From contig JAZBRS010000026.1 of NCBI GenBank assembly GCA_037176725.1, positions 62,226,501-62,290,500 of the forward strand: a DNA stretch of 64,000 nt. Reading direction: 5' to 3'. Of this stretch, positions 1 through 12,500 are shown piece after piece. The notes under the pieces are model-generated. The model ran no database searches and was not told where the DNA came from. It was given only the letters and a program-made list of their open reading frames with translations. The position numbers were made by a program, and so were the translations under genes. How positions within the stretch are numbered: the first letter of the stretch is position 1; every line of letters begins with the position of its first letter. This stretch comes from Posidonia oceanica (lineage: Eukaryota; Streptophyta; Magnoliopsida; Alismatales; Posidoniaceae).

Positions 1-625
1 ACCAATAGATCTTTGACATTTTCATTATTTTTTATTCTATTTTAGTGATAATTTCTATTTCAAGCAGTTGCCCTGATGAATATTCAATGCATCAAACAAA
101 AGGGAAAAAAAAAGTTCTAGGTCAAATAGCACACATGCCTAAAAACAGTTTCCCTTGCACAGAATCCTAACAAATCCTCATGGTTTCTCATAAAACTGAA
201 GAGAATGCATGTCTATGATAATGATTTATGTTATAATCTTTCTTTGTCACAGTTAGTGTTAAAGCTGAATTTCATTAATTTATAGTTTTCCGCCTTAGAT
301 CAGGAAATTGTTTTTCAAAGTGTATATATTTGAGTTGATAGATTCTATACGTTTATCCGGTCAATCTATAGTGGACATAATAAATCTTTCTCTGTATTTG
401 AAACTGGTTTCTCCTTCGACAATTTTTTTTAAAATTTCTCTGGTTATCAATGGGTCAACGATGTCATTCCTCTTGACAAATAAATTCCTCTGGTTATCAA
501 TCAATTATTGTTGTCATTCTTCTCATAAACAGTTCTCTCTGCGGCAAAAATGTTGCAGCTTAGTCCTTTTTGTATTCATTCTTCCTTGGATATTTATTCA
601 ACAAAGAGTGGTTAATAATTGACAG
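1..625. other. AT-rich non-coding DNA before the first coding exon; probably intron
   Basis: I see no convincing coding region. The coding frame that follows is closed by a TGA at 620-622 and has no ATG between there and 706. A plausible acceptor (TTGACAG) ends at 625. The simplest reading is that this stretch is intron or upstream sequence of the IRK-interacting-protein gene and that the initiating exon lies before the window. Confidence 0.5.
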
Positions 626-2149
626 AGTTATGACGAAGAACCTCTTCCTGGGTATCACTATCTTCGAGCGGAGAACAGAACCTTATCAGACACTTGGGGT
701 GGAAGTGTGCTTGAAGGAGAAACCAAAGAAGATGAAGTGGATCCCTTTACTCGGGCCATAGATAATAAATCTCCCTCCATGAACAGAGAGCAACAAATCT
801 GTCTGGCGGATGATCAGAAGTCCACCACAAGCTCCTGTCTAAACCACATTGGTGCCCTTCAAAATTCTCCTAGAGCTGATATCTTTAAGTCTAGTAGAAG
901 AACTAGCTCAACAGGATTCAAATCGATCGCCACTTGCAACAAATGCAAGCCCGCCGCCATCAATAGGGAAGCTGATAGCGACAACAAGAGTCATCGAGGT
1001 GCCATGACATCAGTGTCCTTCACTGATACTCTACCATCCACACAATTTCCACCGAAGAACCGATCTCCAATCCTTTCATGGCTTTTTCCTAGATCAAAGA
1101 AGAAACCCAAGTCCGGGTTGTCACCGAGCACCATAGACACTGAAGACATGTCCCAGCTGTTCAGAGATTGGGGAATGCAAACACTTGAGTCCTTGAAAAG
1201 GGAGCTTCACGAGGCAAATGAGAGTAGGAATGCAGCACTGGCAGAGGCTGGGGAGATGAGGTCTACATTGGAAGAGCTGAAAAATAAGATGGTGCAGTTG
1301 GAGACGCACTGTGAAGGGCTGAAGAAGGCATTGAAGGAAGCGGTGCAAGTGAAGGAAGCGGCGGGTCACGACAGGCACAATCTTGCAAGGGGAACAAAGT
1401 CCATCGGTGGTGGCAGAGACAGCTTGATGCCTGTCAGCCAGGAAGTAATGGTGGAAGGTTTTCTCCAGATAGTATCCGAAGCAAGGCTATCGGTAAAACA
1501 GTTCTGCAAGACCCTTGCCAACCTGCAGGTTGACGAAGTCGACGAAGAACTAGCAGAAAAACTGGATTTACTTCTGCAACCTTACAACTTGACTTCAACT
1601 TCAAAGAATTCTAGAGGAGTTCTATATCACTTGGAGGCTTTGATTAGCCAATCACTGTACCAGGACTTTGAGAACTGTGTGTTTCAGAAGAATGGTACTC
1701 CGAAGAGCCTAGACCCGCATCGAGATCGCCAGGAGAATTTCTCAGCTTTTGTTGCGCTACGCAACTTGAGCTGGAATGAGGTTTTAAAGAAAGGTACTAA
1801 GTACTACAGCGAAGATTTCAGCCGGTTCTGTGATCTGAAGATGAGCGGGATTGTCAGTTTATTGGATTGGTCCACGCCATGGCCCGAGCAACTACTACAC
1901 TCGTTCTTCGTATCGGCCAAGTGCATCTGGTTGCTTCATCTGCTGGCCTTCTCCTTCGACCAGCCATTGCCAATACTACGGGTGGAGAAGGACAGAAGCT
2001 TTGATGCTCTCTACATGGAGGATGTTCTCTTAGAGAGACATAGAGCAAAACCTCCTGCCAAAGTCAAAATCATGGTGATGCCTGGATTTTATGTTCAAGA
2101 CAGCGTCCTGAAGTGCAAGGTTCTGTGCAGATACAGGTCTGCGGCATAA
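626..2149 (+). CDS. IRKI: IRK-interacting protein (GIL1/IRKI family), last coding exon, 5'-partial
   Basis: An open frame of 507 codons ends at TAA 2147-2149. It starts with a residue string SYDEEPLPGYHYL that resembles the segment before the variable linker in IRK-interacting proteins. It has no ATG at its head, so an upstream exon is missing. Visible parts: a Ser/Lys-rich linker (about 660-1130); a charged heptad-like coiled coil (about 1160-1370, with LKRELHEANESRNAALAEAG); and the conserved C-terminal GIL1/IRKI domain (about 1440-2140), ending in the family hallmark MVMPGFYVQDSVLKCKVLCRY-like tail. Family knowledge: Arabidopsis IRKI binds the receptor-like kinase IRK, and the related GIL1 acts in light-modulated gravitropism. 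Biochemical activity is unknown. The plant family is clear; assignment to IRKI rather than another GIL1-like paralogue is an inference. The reading frame has no breaks. Confidence 0.82.
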   Translation, partial: SYDEEPLPGYHYLRAENRTLSDTWGGSVLEGETKEDEVDPFTRAIDNKSPSMNREQQICLADDQKSTTSSCLNHIGALQNSPRADIFKSSRRTSSTGFKSIATCNKCKPAAINREADSDNKSHRGAMTSVSFTDTLPSTQFPPKNRSPILSWLFPRSKKKPKSGLSPSTIDTEDMSQLFRDWGMQTLESLKRELHEANESRNAALAEAGEMRSTLEELKNKMVQLETHCEGLKKALKEAVQVKEAAGHDRHNLARGTKSIGGGRDSLMPVSQEVMVEGFLQIVSEARLSVKQFCKTLANLQVDEVDEELAEKLDLLLQPYNLTSTSKNSRGVLYHLEALISQSLYQDFENCVFQKNGTPKSLDPHRDRQENFSAFVALRNLSWNEVLKKGTKYYSEDFSRFCDLKMSGIVSLLDWSTPWPEQLLHSFFVSAKCIWLLHLLAFSFDQPLPILRVEKDRSFDALYMEDVLLERHRAKPPAKVKIMVMPGFYVQDSVLKCKVLCRYRSAA

Positions 2150-2361
2150 AAAAAATTTAAGCTAGAATATTATCATATGGAATTATGGTTTTCTTAGACG
2201 AGAATTGTGTTTTTCTAGTTGGGTTGGTGTTGAAAATTTTTTTTAGTTGATGAAGACAGCAGAGAAATGCAAGTTCTCTGTCAGTCTTTATTTGTTGATT
2301 GACCATTTGCTCTTCCTGTTCTCCTCCTCTTCTTTTTTCTCATGGTTTCAAATTCTTACCC

Positions 2362-2367
2362 AATAAA
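2362..2367 (+). terminator. Candidate poly(A) signal of the IRKI-like gene
   Basis: AATAAA lies about 215 bp after the stop codon, in T-rich sequence, as expected for a plant 3' UTR. Only the hexamer is seen; no transcript evidence is available. Confidence 0.4.
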
Positions 2368-3471
2368 ACAACTGAAAATTTGACTCTGCTATTTTTCCTG
2401 AGATAAGATTGGCCCAACTATCAAAAAGGTCCCGAAGTTTCTATTTGAAACCTTAGAACTGAAAATGGTTTCTGAATGGTGAATCACTTGTTTATCTTCT
2501 TCTGGGGAACCTTTTTCCTTCTTTTTTCTTCAACATTGACCAACATCACCCTATCAACAGTTGATATTTCTCTTACTCAAAAAGAAAAAGACAAGGAAAA
2601 CAAAGGTGGAGTGGTTGATCCATTTCAGGAGCTGAACTGCGTTTTGAATGGGACCAGACTGATCACCTTCCAGATCTATTTGGATGAACCCTGGAGAGAA
2701 TCCACACGAAAAAAAGTTCATGAGAAAGGGACCCTATCAGTTAAGCCAACTAACTATGATTATAATTACTTAAAATAAACTATTGTTGTTGTTCGGATCT
2801 GAGCATCTTGCATAAGGTTCCAAGCAAGTCCCAAGCTTTTGGTTGTAATGAAAGATTCTCTCTCCATGTGTCCGTTATTTAAGTGTGAAAGCTGTCGTTT
2901 GGATTCTTGGATTGGGTTGGCAGGTTACAGATGCAATTGACGAAGATTTGCATTTTTTAACCATCAATTGGTGGTGGGTATTTGTTGTTTTCGTATGCTT
3001 TTTGTATTTTTCTTAATCAAATATTTATTAGTACAATATCTGGATCTTCACAAAAATGTATAATCTCTATCTTATTTTTCGCCCATGATTAGGTAATGGT
3101 TCACTTAGAAAGGGAAAGTAAGGAATATGGACCCTTTTACCAAACATACTCGACTCAAAATCCTAGTAGTTATGTATTTTTCGTTTAAGAACTTTACTGT
3201 TTGCTTTTTTCTATTTAAAATACATAAAATTTTAAATAGACAAAAAAAATTGCTTTATATTTCCTATATAATACTTTCCGTATCAAAAATACTTTTTAAT
3301 TCAAAGGAAACTAAGGTCACAAGGTGACATCTTCCTCTAATTCAATTCATCTGTGTAATTTTTCCATTGTTCAATAAATGGTTCACATAAATAAATAAGT
3401 AATATGAGGATGCGTCCTTGAATTTCCTACTACAAGGTAATATATGGTTGATTATTTTTTAGGATATTTGA
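2368..3471. other. Intergenic AT-rich stretch, no recognisable gene
   Basis: The stretch holds only short open frames. One (2476-2778, + strand) opens with hydrophobic residues but matches nothing I recognise and has unremarkable codon use. I see no RNA gene or transposon ends. Confidence 0.4.
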
Positions 3472-3960
3472 TGTCACAACCCGAGCCCAAGTCCACTCGC
3501 CTGGTTTGTTCTGCACTGTTATCCTGAAGTTACTCGAGTAAAACCCAACAACATAGATCACAATGCATAAGTTGTAAGTTACTTCAGTAATAATTCACTT
3601 TTCTTATATACCGGTTCATGATCTTCGAACTATCTGATATAAGACTAGACCTCCTAAAGTACCTTAAATACGGTTTGGAGTATCATATATGTAATCCAGT
3701 TCTATACTTACTAAGACTCTAGAATTTCTTCATAATGTCATTATAATAGTAATCTAATATTAGCTCATTTGAATGTAATCCCCTTATGACACCATATGTG
3801 GTAACCCAAATACGTTATTGGAAAACCAAACCTTCTTCGGACTTCACTAAAACACCATCAAACACCAGAACCACTCCGGCAATCATCATCGAAGCTTGCT
3901 TTCTCCAGAACACCAAGGATCGTAAAGATTTCAGCACAACAAATCATTAGTTCTCCTTCA
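3472..3960. repeat. Possible fragment of a gypsy-type LTR
   Basis: The sequence opens TGTCACAACCCGAGCCC. This resembles the terminal strings of the two gypsy LTRs further right (TGTCACAACCCCTGTCC at 34957 and TGTAATGACCCGAG at 60472). I could not find the matching other end or target duplications, so this is at best a truncated relic. It sits upstream of the hydrolase gene and may reach into its promoter. Confidence 0.3.
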
Positions 3961-4167
3961 TCAACTTGGACCCAACTCGAACGGAACTCTTATCGAGCTA
4001 AACCGTTGCGAGCTAAGGAACCGGGCCCTCTTTTTCTTTAGACATAGTCCACAAAGCGACCCATGTACGAACCAACATGGGCGGAGGCCGAGCCCAACTT
4101 GCCCCAAACCCGACAAGGATGATTTTTTTGGGGAGACGTTGAGATGTCCTTCTCCCGCATCCAATAA

Positions 4168-5402
4168 ACCAACCAACCAACCAACCAACAAACGGACAGC
4201 GATTGTGGTGGGGTCAACTGTCTACACTTCCGTCTGATCCTTCCCTACCCACAGTTTCACAGATAGACATCCGAAACTGGCAAACTCCCGACGTCGACCA
4301 GATCGATAGTTGGACACGGTTTCGAATTCTCTGCATTTGAATGAGTTCCGATCTGCCGCCGTTCGCGTTTCCCAAGGGATTTGGGGAGGTGGGTTTTCTT
4401 CAGGGGGATGGTCTTGGCGTTCGGTTGGTATTGGATTTTGAAGGAGAGGATTTTTGTTTAGTGGTGCCTTGTATGGTCGTTTTGCTTAGGTTCTACCATG
4501 TTGGTTTTGTTTGTGCGTGACTGTGGATGAGCTGCTGGAGATGTGGGTGGAAGGTAGATGGGGTAGTGCTTTTTTGGGGGAATTTTGTGGTAGTATTGGA
4601 ATGTATGTGGTTTTGATTCTTGGAGGAGGTAGGATTTGGATGGGTTAAGGTTTTCGTTGTCATTGTTGATCTGAATGAAGGCCACTTTTGTTTGGTGTTT
4701 TGCTGGTCAGGGCATTTTAGTATCTTGGTATTTGCAGCTTAAGAGTTTCTGTGGTCCAATACATTGTATTGCCTTTTTCCTTTAATTCATAGACGAAGCT
4801 GTTTTTTATGTCTGTTTCCTACTGTTTGGTGAAACTGTTTTTAGTTTCTTCTTTGTTAAGAGTTTGCTGTATTCTTCTATTCTTCTTAAATCTCTGCTAT
4901 GTTCTCATTGATCTTATTGTCATAGTTGTCACATTGTCATTTTGGAGCATGTGGAGTACTCATGGAATTTAATCAAACTATACTGATTTTAGTTACTTAG
5001 ATGGTATTTTTGTATTCATGAATCTGTCACTTCAGTATTTGATGAAGTAGCGATAATCCTGATTTGATGTTGTAGAATAAAATCTCTATGATGCAAGGGA
5101 TGATTATATGCAAGTCTCTGCAGTTAAAGAGTGAATAAAGGAGAAAATGTAAGATGTAGAAATCACAAGTAATACTGTAAGATAAAGCCTTGTTGCGGTC
5201 ACAAGATCTCTTGGTAGAATTGCTTCGCTGTTGTATGTATGCTTGTGTTTCTTGCTTAAGATTAGAGGCTTTTTCACTCACTGAAATCCTATCCTCCACT
5301 GCAGTTGTTCCTCTTCAGTGACTGTTTTGGGGATCACGGGTACTGTACAGCTGGTTTTATTTTGACACCTTGGAATTGAAGACACCAGATTTCTTCTACA
5401 AT
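4168..5402 (+). promoter_or_regulatory. Promoter and 5' leader region of the ABHD18-like gene
   Basis: A short (AACC)n microsatellite at about 4168-4190 is followed by a GC-richer block (about 4240-4450), then T-rich DNA up to the start codon. The GC-richer block looks like a transcribed 5' UTR exon and the T-rich part like a leader intron, with possible acceptors near 5300-5320. No coding frame fits this region. The transcription start cannot be fixed from sequence alone. Confidence 0.35.
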
Positions 5403-8400
5403 ATGGTAACTGTGAACCTGGGTGCCGTTCATTATGTGTTTGACCACGTCTATGCAGCGTTTGTCCATAGGACCAAACTAAGCACACCTTTTTTCTCGAA
5501 AGGATGGGGCGGAAGCAAGCTTGATCTTTTAGAAACTATGATTAAGCAGTTATTCCCAAAGATTGGACAACATAATCTGCCACCCACTTCTATCCAACCT
5601 CATTGGCAAACAGTATGGGAAACAAAGACTGCACATTTAAGAGAGGGAACTTTCACAACACCATGTGATGAACTATTGATGAATGCATTGCCCCCTGAGA
5701 GTTACACTGCAAGGGTCGCTTTCCTTGCCCCAAAGTTTGTGCCACCACAGAAGATGGCTTGTGTAGTTCATCTAGCAGGCAAGTGATATTTTCATGTACT
5801 TGGTGAATTGTATTTCAAATTCATTAATCTCTTTTGTCAAGTGCTGCTAGTCCTTTGTGACTATTTATACAAAGGCCCGCCATGAAATTTCATTTCCTTG
5901 AAATGTTTATTACTCAATGAAATGGATCTCCTTAACCTTTTCCCTGCTTCTCTAGTACAAATTCAGAGCATAGCAGTAAAGTTGACCACCATATTTAGCT
6001 TCCCTAGGTAGTCCTGATTGGAGACTCTTGGTCTTGGTCTTACATTCCTAGAAATGAACATATAGATGTGCTCAACCATACCAGAAACATTAATAGTGCA
6101 TTCTTTTCTATGCATGCAAATTTTCACATAAAAGTCCAAATGACAAAGAAATTCAGGACCTGAGAATATAGTGATTAAACCTTTGTAAAAGAGAAAATGG
6201 TTAGGGGTATTAGAATAGCTTGTCATGGCTGATTAGAGGAAAGACATCAATCTTGGAGAGTATTCTGCAAGATAGAATATGCAAGGTTTATATCTATTTC
6301 TGGGTTTAGATATTTATTCCTTTGATCTGTAGGAACTACTAGCTAAATGTTATACAAACGATGGGGCAAGAAAAACAATTCTGAACTTCCAATCTTTCAT
6401 GGCAGTAGTGTATGTGTGCTGTTGTGACATTTGACTTGGGCTATTTGATTGACATTTGATATCCACAGGCACAGGAGACCATAATTTTGAGAGAAGGTTA
6501 CGTCTCGGTGCGCCATTGCTGAAACAAAATATAGCAACTATGGTGCTTGAAAGGTGAGCATCATTTCTTGATCATTTAGAAATTTAAATTGACTGGCATC
6601 TTACAACCTGTACAGATGATGAACCTAAGAGATGGTAGCATATAACTAACTTGCAACTCTCTGTCTGAATCAAAATGAATGCAGCCCATTTTATGGACAA
6701 CGACGTCCTAGGCTGCAGCGTGGTTCGAAACTTCTTTGTGTGAGTGACTTACTTTTACTAGGAAGAGCCACCATAGAGGAATCCCGTGGTCTATTACACT
6801 GGTTGGAAGCTGAGGCTGGCTTTGGCAAGACTGGTGTTTGTGGGCTTAGCATGGGTAATAAAAATTTGTAAGAAATAGTTTTTGTTACCATTGTTCTAAA
6901 AAGGGTCTAAAGAATGTATAGATGTTTGGGACATGATTCAAACCATCTATTTTCTAAATGGATGTCTACATGGATAACCACTAAACAAATCCAATCTACT
7001 GAGAGGCTCGCTTGAACAACTTAATCAGATTTAAATGCTTAAATGTGGTATTTTGCAGATTTTCAGATTGACTCTTTCTTTTCAGTTTTGTTTTCCTACT
7101 AGAAACTTTATTATACAATTACATGGTAGTTTTAAATTTTTTTATTATTTCAATTAATTATAGCTTACATTTTTCAAGTTTTTGTCTACTTATTTGTTTA
7201 TGTTTTGTCACTAGTTGAATAATTAATCACATTTGTACATGAATACGGCTTTCCTGCATGTAATATATACATGTTATTTTTATATTCATTTTGATAACCG
7301 TTTGATTGTCTGGTTCTCATTTGAAGGGTTCAGAACTCTGATCCGTCTATCTAGCATGCAGCATTCTGTAAATCATTAGGAGTTACAGCGAATGTTTGGA
7401 AAGATTGAGCAATCCAATTTGTTCATTGATCAGTTATCATCTACTTCTGGTTGTACAATTGCCTGATTGCTTTTTGTCTATCTTCGTATATCTCGCCAAA
7501 TATCAGGTGGAGTACATGCTGCGATGGTTGGATCATTGCATCCCACACCACTTGCTATACTACCATTTCTCTCTCCACACTCTGCTGCAGTGGCTTTCTG
7601 TGAAGGAATTCTGAAGCATGCTACTGCATGGGAAGCACTGAGAGAAGATGCAGCACAGAAGGCTGAAGTGACACTTGAACAAGTGAGGGATCGCATGCGG
7701 TCAGTTTTGTCACTCACAGACGTTACTCGCTTCCCAATTCCTAGGAATCCTCAGGCTGCTATATTTGTTGCAGCTACTGTAAGTTCCAATCTCCTTTTCA
7801 GAATTTAGTTGAAGTTGGTAGAAGTTTTTTTTTCATTTATAATAGGCAATAGCTATATTTTTGCATTCGATGGAAACAAACTGAGTTTGTTAATAGACAA
7901 CAGCTATATATTTTTGCATTCAATGGAAGCAAATTGAGTTTGTTAATAAGGCTAATCCCAAATATTTTTGTAAATGTTTTGGATGATCTTACTCATTATA
8001 TATTATCCTAGATAATATGAGGCATGCTATTGTCGATTATCTTTAATAAATGATATGAGTAATAATCAATTATAATCGATTTGTAAATAATTAATGAACT
8101 TCTCTCTCTCTCTCTCTCTCTCTCTGTCTTTACTTTCCTTTTTTAGCCTGAAATGTTAGTAAAACCTAGTGGAGTTTTTCTATTTGCATATTAAGTTGAA
8201 GATTGGTTTAAAAAGGAACTCTTTAATTTCTCAGATGTCAGTGTGATTTGTAACTGAATTTAAGCTTGATGGTTGCGGTTACGGCTGGCATTGCACGACT
8301 TCACAAAATTGGAAATTTCGAACTTAGTGTCCAATTTTGTTCGCTAATGCATTCCTACTGTCTTTAGGATGATGGATACATCCCCAAGCACTCTGTAGTA

Positions 8401-8544
8401 GAACTTCAGAAAGCCTGGCCTGGTTCCGAAGTACGATGGGTAACTGGTGGACATGTCTCATCATTCCTCCTCCACAATGATGCATTCCGCAAAGCAATAA
8501 GTGATTCTCTTAACAGATTGGAGTGGAGGGAACCTGTCGAATAG
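5403..8544 (+). CDS. Alpha/beta hydrolase, ABHD18-type (DUF2048), five exons
   Basis: Joined exons 5403-5778, 6469-6553, 6685-6854, 7507-7778 and 8368-8544 give 359 residues plus stop with all phases consistent (1, 2, 1, 0). The start MVTVNLG is preferred over the in-frame ATG at 5370 because it matches the usual family beginning. The nucleophile elbow G-L-S-M-G has its serine at residue 209, split across the exon 3/4 junction. Later candidates for the triad are the Asp in ATDDGYIPK (302/303) and His330 in VTGGHVSSF. Family knowledge: ABHD18 homologues occur in plants and animals; the animal protein is linked to mitochondrial cardiolipin metabolism. The plant substrate is not established, so I name no reaction. 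No signal peptide or membrane helix is obvious. Intron 1 has a GC donor. The gene faces the JMJ30-like gene tail to tail. Confidence 0.93.
5779..5784 (+). other. Non-canonical GC splice donor of intron 1 (GC-AG intron)
   Basis: The exon/intron join reads CAG|GCAAGT. Only a cut here, joined to the acceptor ending at 6468, restores the family string HLAGTGDHNF. The nearest GT (5783) would break the frame. The context is the strong AG|GCAAGT consensus typical of GC donors. Confidence 0.85.
8101..8125. repeat. (TC)n microsatellite inside intron 4 of the hydrolase gene
   Basis: About 12 uninterrupted TC units, ending in TCTGTC. It is a simple repeat with no assigned role. Confidence 0.9.
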
Positions 8545-9590
8545 TCCAATGTAAGCATCATTTTACACTATCCCGATTACTGTCCTGATTTGTCACACCT
8601 GTAACATGTACAAAACAGCCAAAGCTAATTTGGAGACCACCAAGCGAATACAAGGTGGAGCTCCATTGCTTAATTGTTTGCATCATGTGTTGTCTCTAAA
8701 TGAAAAAAGAACTTCATAGTACCAGTTTGGAAGCTGTGACATGTAATTCCTCAGATGTAATTTAGAATATGACACGATAACTTGCTGATAATTAATAGAA
8801 ATTCATTTCTTCAGCCATACCACTATGGTCTACCTATCCTTTGCCCTTTATGTTTGGCCGTTTGGCATTAAAAAGCACTGGACGCGTACAAAGAAGACCA
8901 GAAATCGAGGTTTATCCATTTTATCTTTTTCTTCAACTTTTTTTTTGATCATAAACTTTTTCTTCAACTTGAGTCTTGAGAGTTGGATTCAATTGATAAG
9001 TATCCAACTTGGGTGGTGTTTTTGAGACTTCATCCCAATATGGTGCAACCTCAGCTTGCATTGTCCATAAAGCACTCCTCCATGGAACATCCACAGGCTC
9101 ACCAACATGCCCATCTCTTGATTCATCCAAATACGCAAAAGGTTCCTATATTGTAGATTCGGCACCCTCTTCCACCCATGTGAACTTAATTGTCGATTGG
9201 ATAAGATGCAAGGTTCACCATCTGGTCATCACTAAATATGATGAGCTAAACACAAATGCCAGTCGAAATCCTTCTCTAAAAATTTTTGAGTTCTAAACTA
9301 GACTGTATATGGTAGCCAAGAAGGTGCTGAAAGAAGGCAAAATCAGAACAGATTACGACTCCTAAAGATGGTTTTTGAAACTGCCAAAGCTACTGGTGGC
9401 AGAAAAAACGAAATATCCAAACATGACTTTCCAAAAGAGAAGTCAAAAAACATGTCATATATACAAATTTGACACAATGTTAAACTGCATGGCATGAATG
9501 AGAATCAGCAGTGGTTTCTTTATCATCTTCTGCAGTTTGTACAAAGTCACAAATAGATAAATAGACTGATACCATAAAATTATGCTTCAG
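8545..9590. other. Convergent intergenic region with one exon-like minus-strand block
   Basis: The region lies between the tails of the hydrolase (+) and the JmjC gene (-). Most of it is 3' UTR-like AT-rich DNA. Between about 8933 and 9200 the minus strand has an exon-like frame, broken by one stop near 9148, that contains GEPVDVPWRSALWTMQAEV and is richer in G+C than its surroundings. I do not recognise the family. It may be a stranded gene fragment. Confidence 0.4.
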
Positions 9591-12500
9591 TCAATCAGTG
9601 TAAAGATCTTTGGAAGTCCACCACAAACTAACAGAGAAACTTATGGTAAGAGATCTCACATAATGCCACCATTTTGGTGGGATGTAGAGTATTTCACCTT
9701 CTTCCAAGATGCAGTCCAGAAATTTCAGTTCTTGCACCTTTGGAAACATTTTAACGTCAACATTATCAAGATCCACCTGCAATAGAGTTACAAACATTCA
9801 AATTCATGATGATATTCATAGACATAACCAAATGCTTGCATATGTCTGAATTATCAGGTTGAATTTTCTGTAAACCCACCAAAATATATTTTGATCAGCC
9901 AGCTCTAGAAACATTAATTAGGCAAAACAGCACAACCTGATGTGATGTTGGTTATATAATTAAGTTAGGAGGCAAGGTGTTCAAAAGGTAATCAAGGGTG
10001 TGTCAAATTGCCTTCATGTAATGGTTGATGGCAAAATGCCAGGGAGATCCAACTTATAATTTATGATAAAATGACCAGAATCATGTTGCATGCATCTTAT
10101 AAATTGTAAATTGCATCACTAACCCTATGCACCTGCATTATTAACATTTTGTGCTAAATAAATGGATAGAAATGGCCAATGAAAATAATGGACTTAAGTG
10201 CAAATGTCCAAAAAGTAGGGCTAAATAGTACCATTATACATATTGCACCATAAATCTACATTATTTTAAATAAAAGTTCTACGTTCATTAGGATTCGAAC
10301 ATGCGACCGCCTTAATTGGAGTGATAGTCATGTATGAATGAGCTGTGTTTTGTTCAGTATTTGGCATCTGTTTACCCTTAAAAATGTTTAAAAAGAAAAA
10401 AAATGGCATGAATATATAATATATGGATTAGTTAAACTATAAGTGAATAAAAGTAGTGGATTAAAGTTCAAGGAAGTAATGGATTAAAGTGCATGATTTT
10501 CCTAGAGGTAAACCAACTAGAATGACAAAACTACATCTGTTTATATAGGTTAAGGGATTTATGGTTGAATCTCTATCCTTTTAGAGTGGACCAAATAAGA
10601 AAGAAACCACAATAGTGGAATTAGCTGTAATGATAATAATAATATCAGACCAAATTGTAACTACGTAATTACAGTTGGATTGATTGTAAGTTGTAACAAA
10701 ATAATAGCAAACTGTGAAGAAATAATATTTACAGCAAGATAAAATAATGACAATGCATAAAAGCTTTGCCTCTTTGTAAAGTATATATATGTAAAGAAAA
10801 TTGCAATTAAGCAACTATAATTGACTAGATTAATCGTAAATACTCGTATAATTGATTAAAGTATAAAATAATAGTAGAATGATGAAAATATAAAAATGAC
10901 ATTGTTAGAGTTGTTAGTGTAGATGTGGTCATGTGGGTATGTGGATATCCAATTAGTTTATATGGATACCATAACTCTATATATATGTAACCTTGGTTAT
11001 CAATACAATTATCTCTTCCTATTATTCTAAAATGGTATCATAGCTTTAGGTTTTCAAACCCTAAAAAAAAAAAAGAAGGGGCCAGCAGCAACACACGAAG
11101 CCACTGCTGCCTCTCTCTCTTTTGCCCTCTCCCTCCCGCCGCCGGTCTCGACTCCTATGCCAACTGGACTGGCGTCTCCTGCCTCCACTGGACCGGCCGC
11201 GTCTCCCTCCCTCTCTCTTGTCCCTTCTCCTTCTCCACGGGCTTTCTCTGGCCCTCTCCGGCCTCCCTGTAGACCTCGCTGGCCCTCTCCGGCCCCCCGT
11301 GCAGACCTCGCCGGCCCTTTCCGGCCCCGGCCCCCTGCAGCCCCTCGCTGAAACCTCTCTAGCCCCCTGCAGACCTCGTCGGCCATTTCCAGTCCCTCTG
11401 TTGCCCCTCACCGGACCTCTTCGGCCCCCTGCAGCCCCTTTCTGGCCATCTCCGGCCCCCCTGCAGCCACTCTCCGGATCTCTCCAGCCCCTGCAGCCCT
11501 TCATCGGTCCTCTCCGGTGGCATGGTATGATCTAGACTGCACCATCTGCTACTATCTGCCCTAGATACGGGTTTCTGACTATTATCTGCCTTACATACGG
11601 TTTGTTGCTGCTGGTTTGTGATTTTCTATTAGTCTTCCAGCTATTTCTTTACTGTGTTATATCAAATCAGCGGTTATTTATTGATAATATGGCATCTTCA
11701 TCAACTTCTTCTTCTACCGATGTATTGTTACATAATCTCAGTAGTACGTCCATCAAACATGATGACAAAAACTATCTTATCTGGGCAAAATCTATTCAGG
11801 TTTTCCTTGGGACTCATAGGAAAATCAAACATATCACGCAAAATCCGCCTGGTTGGCATCTGATTATGGTGTTATCACGTGGTTGGTGAATAGCATGAAC
11901 CACACATTTCTCGCGGTGTCGTCATGCTTTCTATTGCAAAGAAAATTTAGGATACGCTAAAGGCCACTTACGCACATGAGAAGAATATTGCACGAGTTGC
12001 CGAACTTTATGATCAATTTTTTGCCTTGAAACAGGACAACCAGTCTGTTCAGGAGCTTTATACTTCTATTCGTGTCCTGCTGGATGAGTTAGAAATTTAT
12101 CAACCACTTGTCTCCGATGTTACCGTTATGCGTGAATATCGGGAAAAACTTGTTGTAGCCAAGTTTCTATCTACTCTCAGATTAAAGTTGGCTTCACAGG
12201 TGCGTGGTCATATTCTTGGTGGCGACACTATTCCTTCATTGATCACCGTATTTTCTCGAGTATTACGAATTGCTACAGGGACTTCTATAGTGCACAATGA
12301 TCAGTCTGCTTTAGCTACCTATGGCCGTGGACGTGATACAGGACGTGGTCGTAGTCGTGGCCGAGGCCGTGATTCCAGGGGCGGACGTAATGCCCAGCGG
12401 GGCAATTTCAAATGTAATCACTGCAGGTGCGAATCACTCAGATCGATGCTGGGCAAAATTTGGTAAGCCAAACTGGACCAATAATGTTACAGAGGAGTCT

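Noticed and set aside
1854..2048. Minus-strand frame inside the IRKI exon
   Set aside because: It is antisense to a conserved coding domain.
2476..2778. 100-codon frame with a hydrophobic beginning
   Set aside because: It lies just past the 3' UTR of the IRKI-like gene, has no homology I recognise, and has AT-rich unbiased codon use.
5370..5402. Upstream in-frame ATG of the hydrolase
   Set aside because: The 11 extra residues are not typical of the family, and the ATG at 5403 gives the conserved MVTVNLG start; the upstream ATG remains possible if transcription includes it.
11054..11535. Long overlapping open frames on both strands in C-rich DNA
   Set aside because: They follow from the tandem C-rich leader of copia element 1 (few stops by composition) and show no protein family features.
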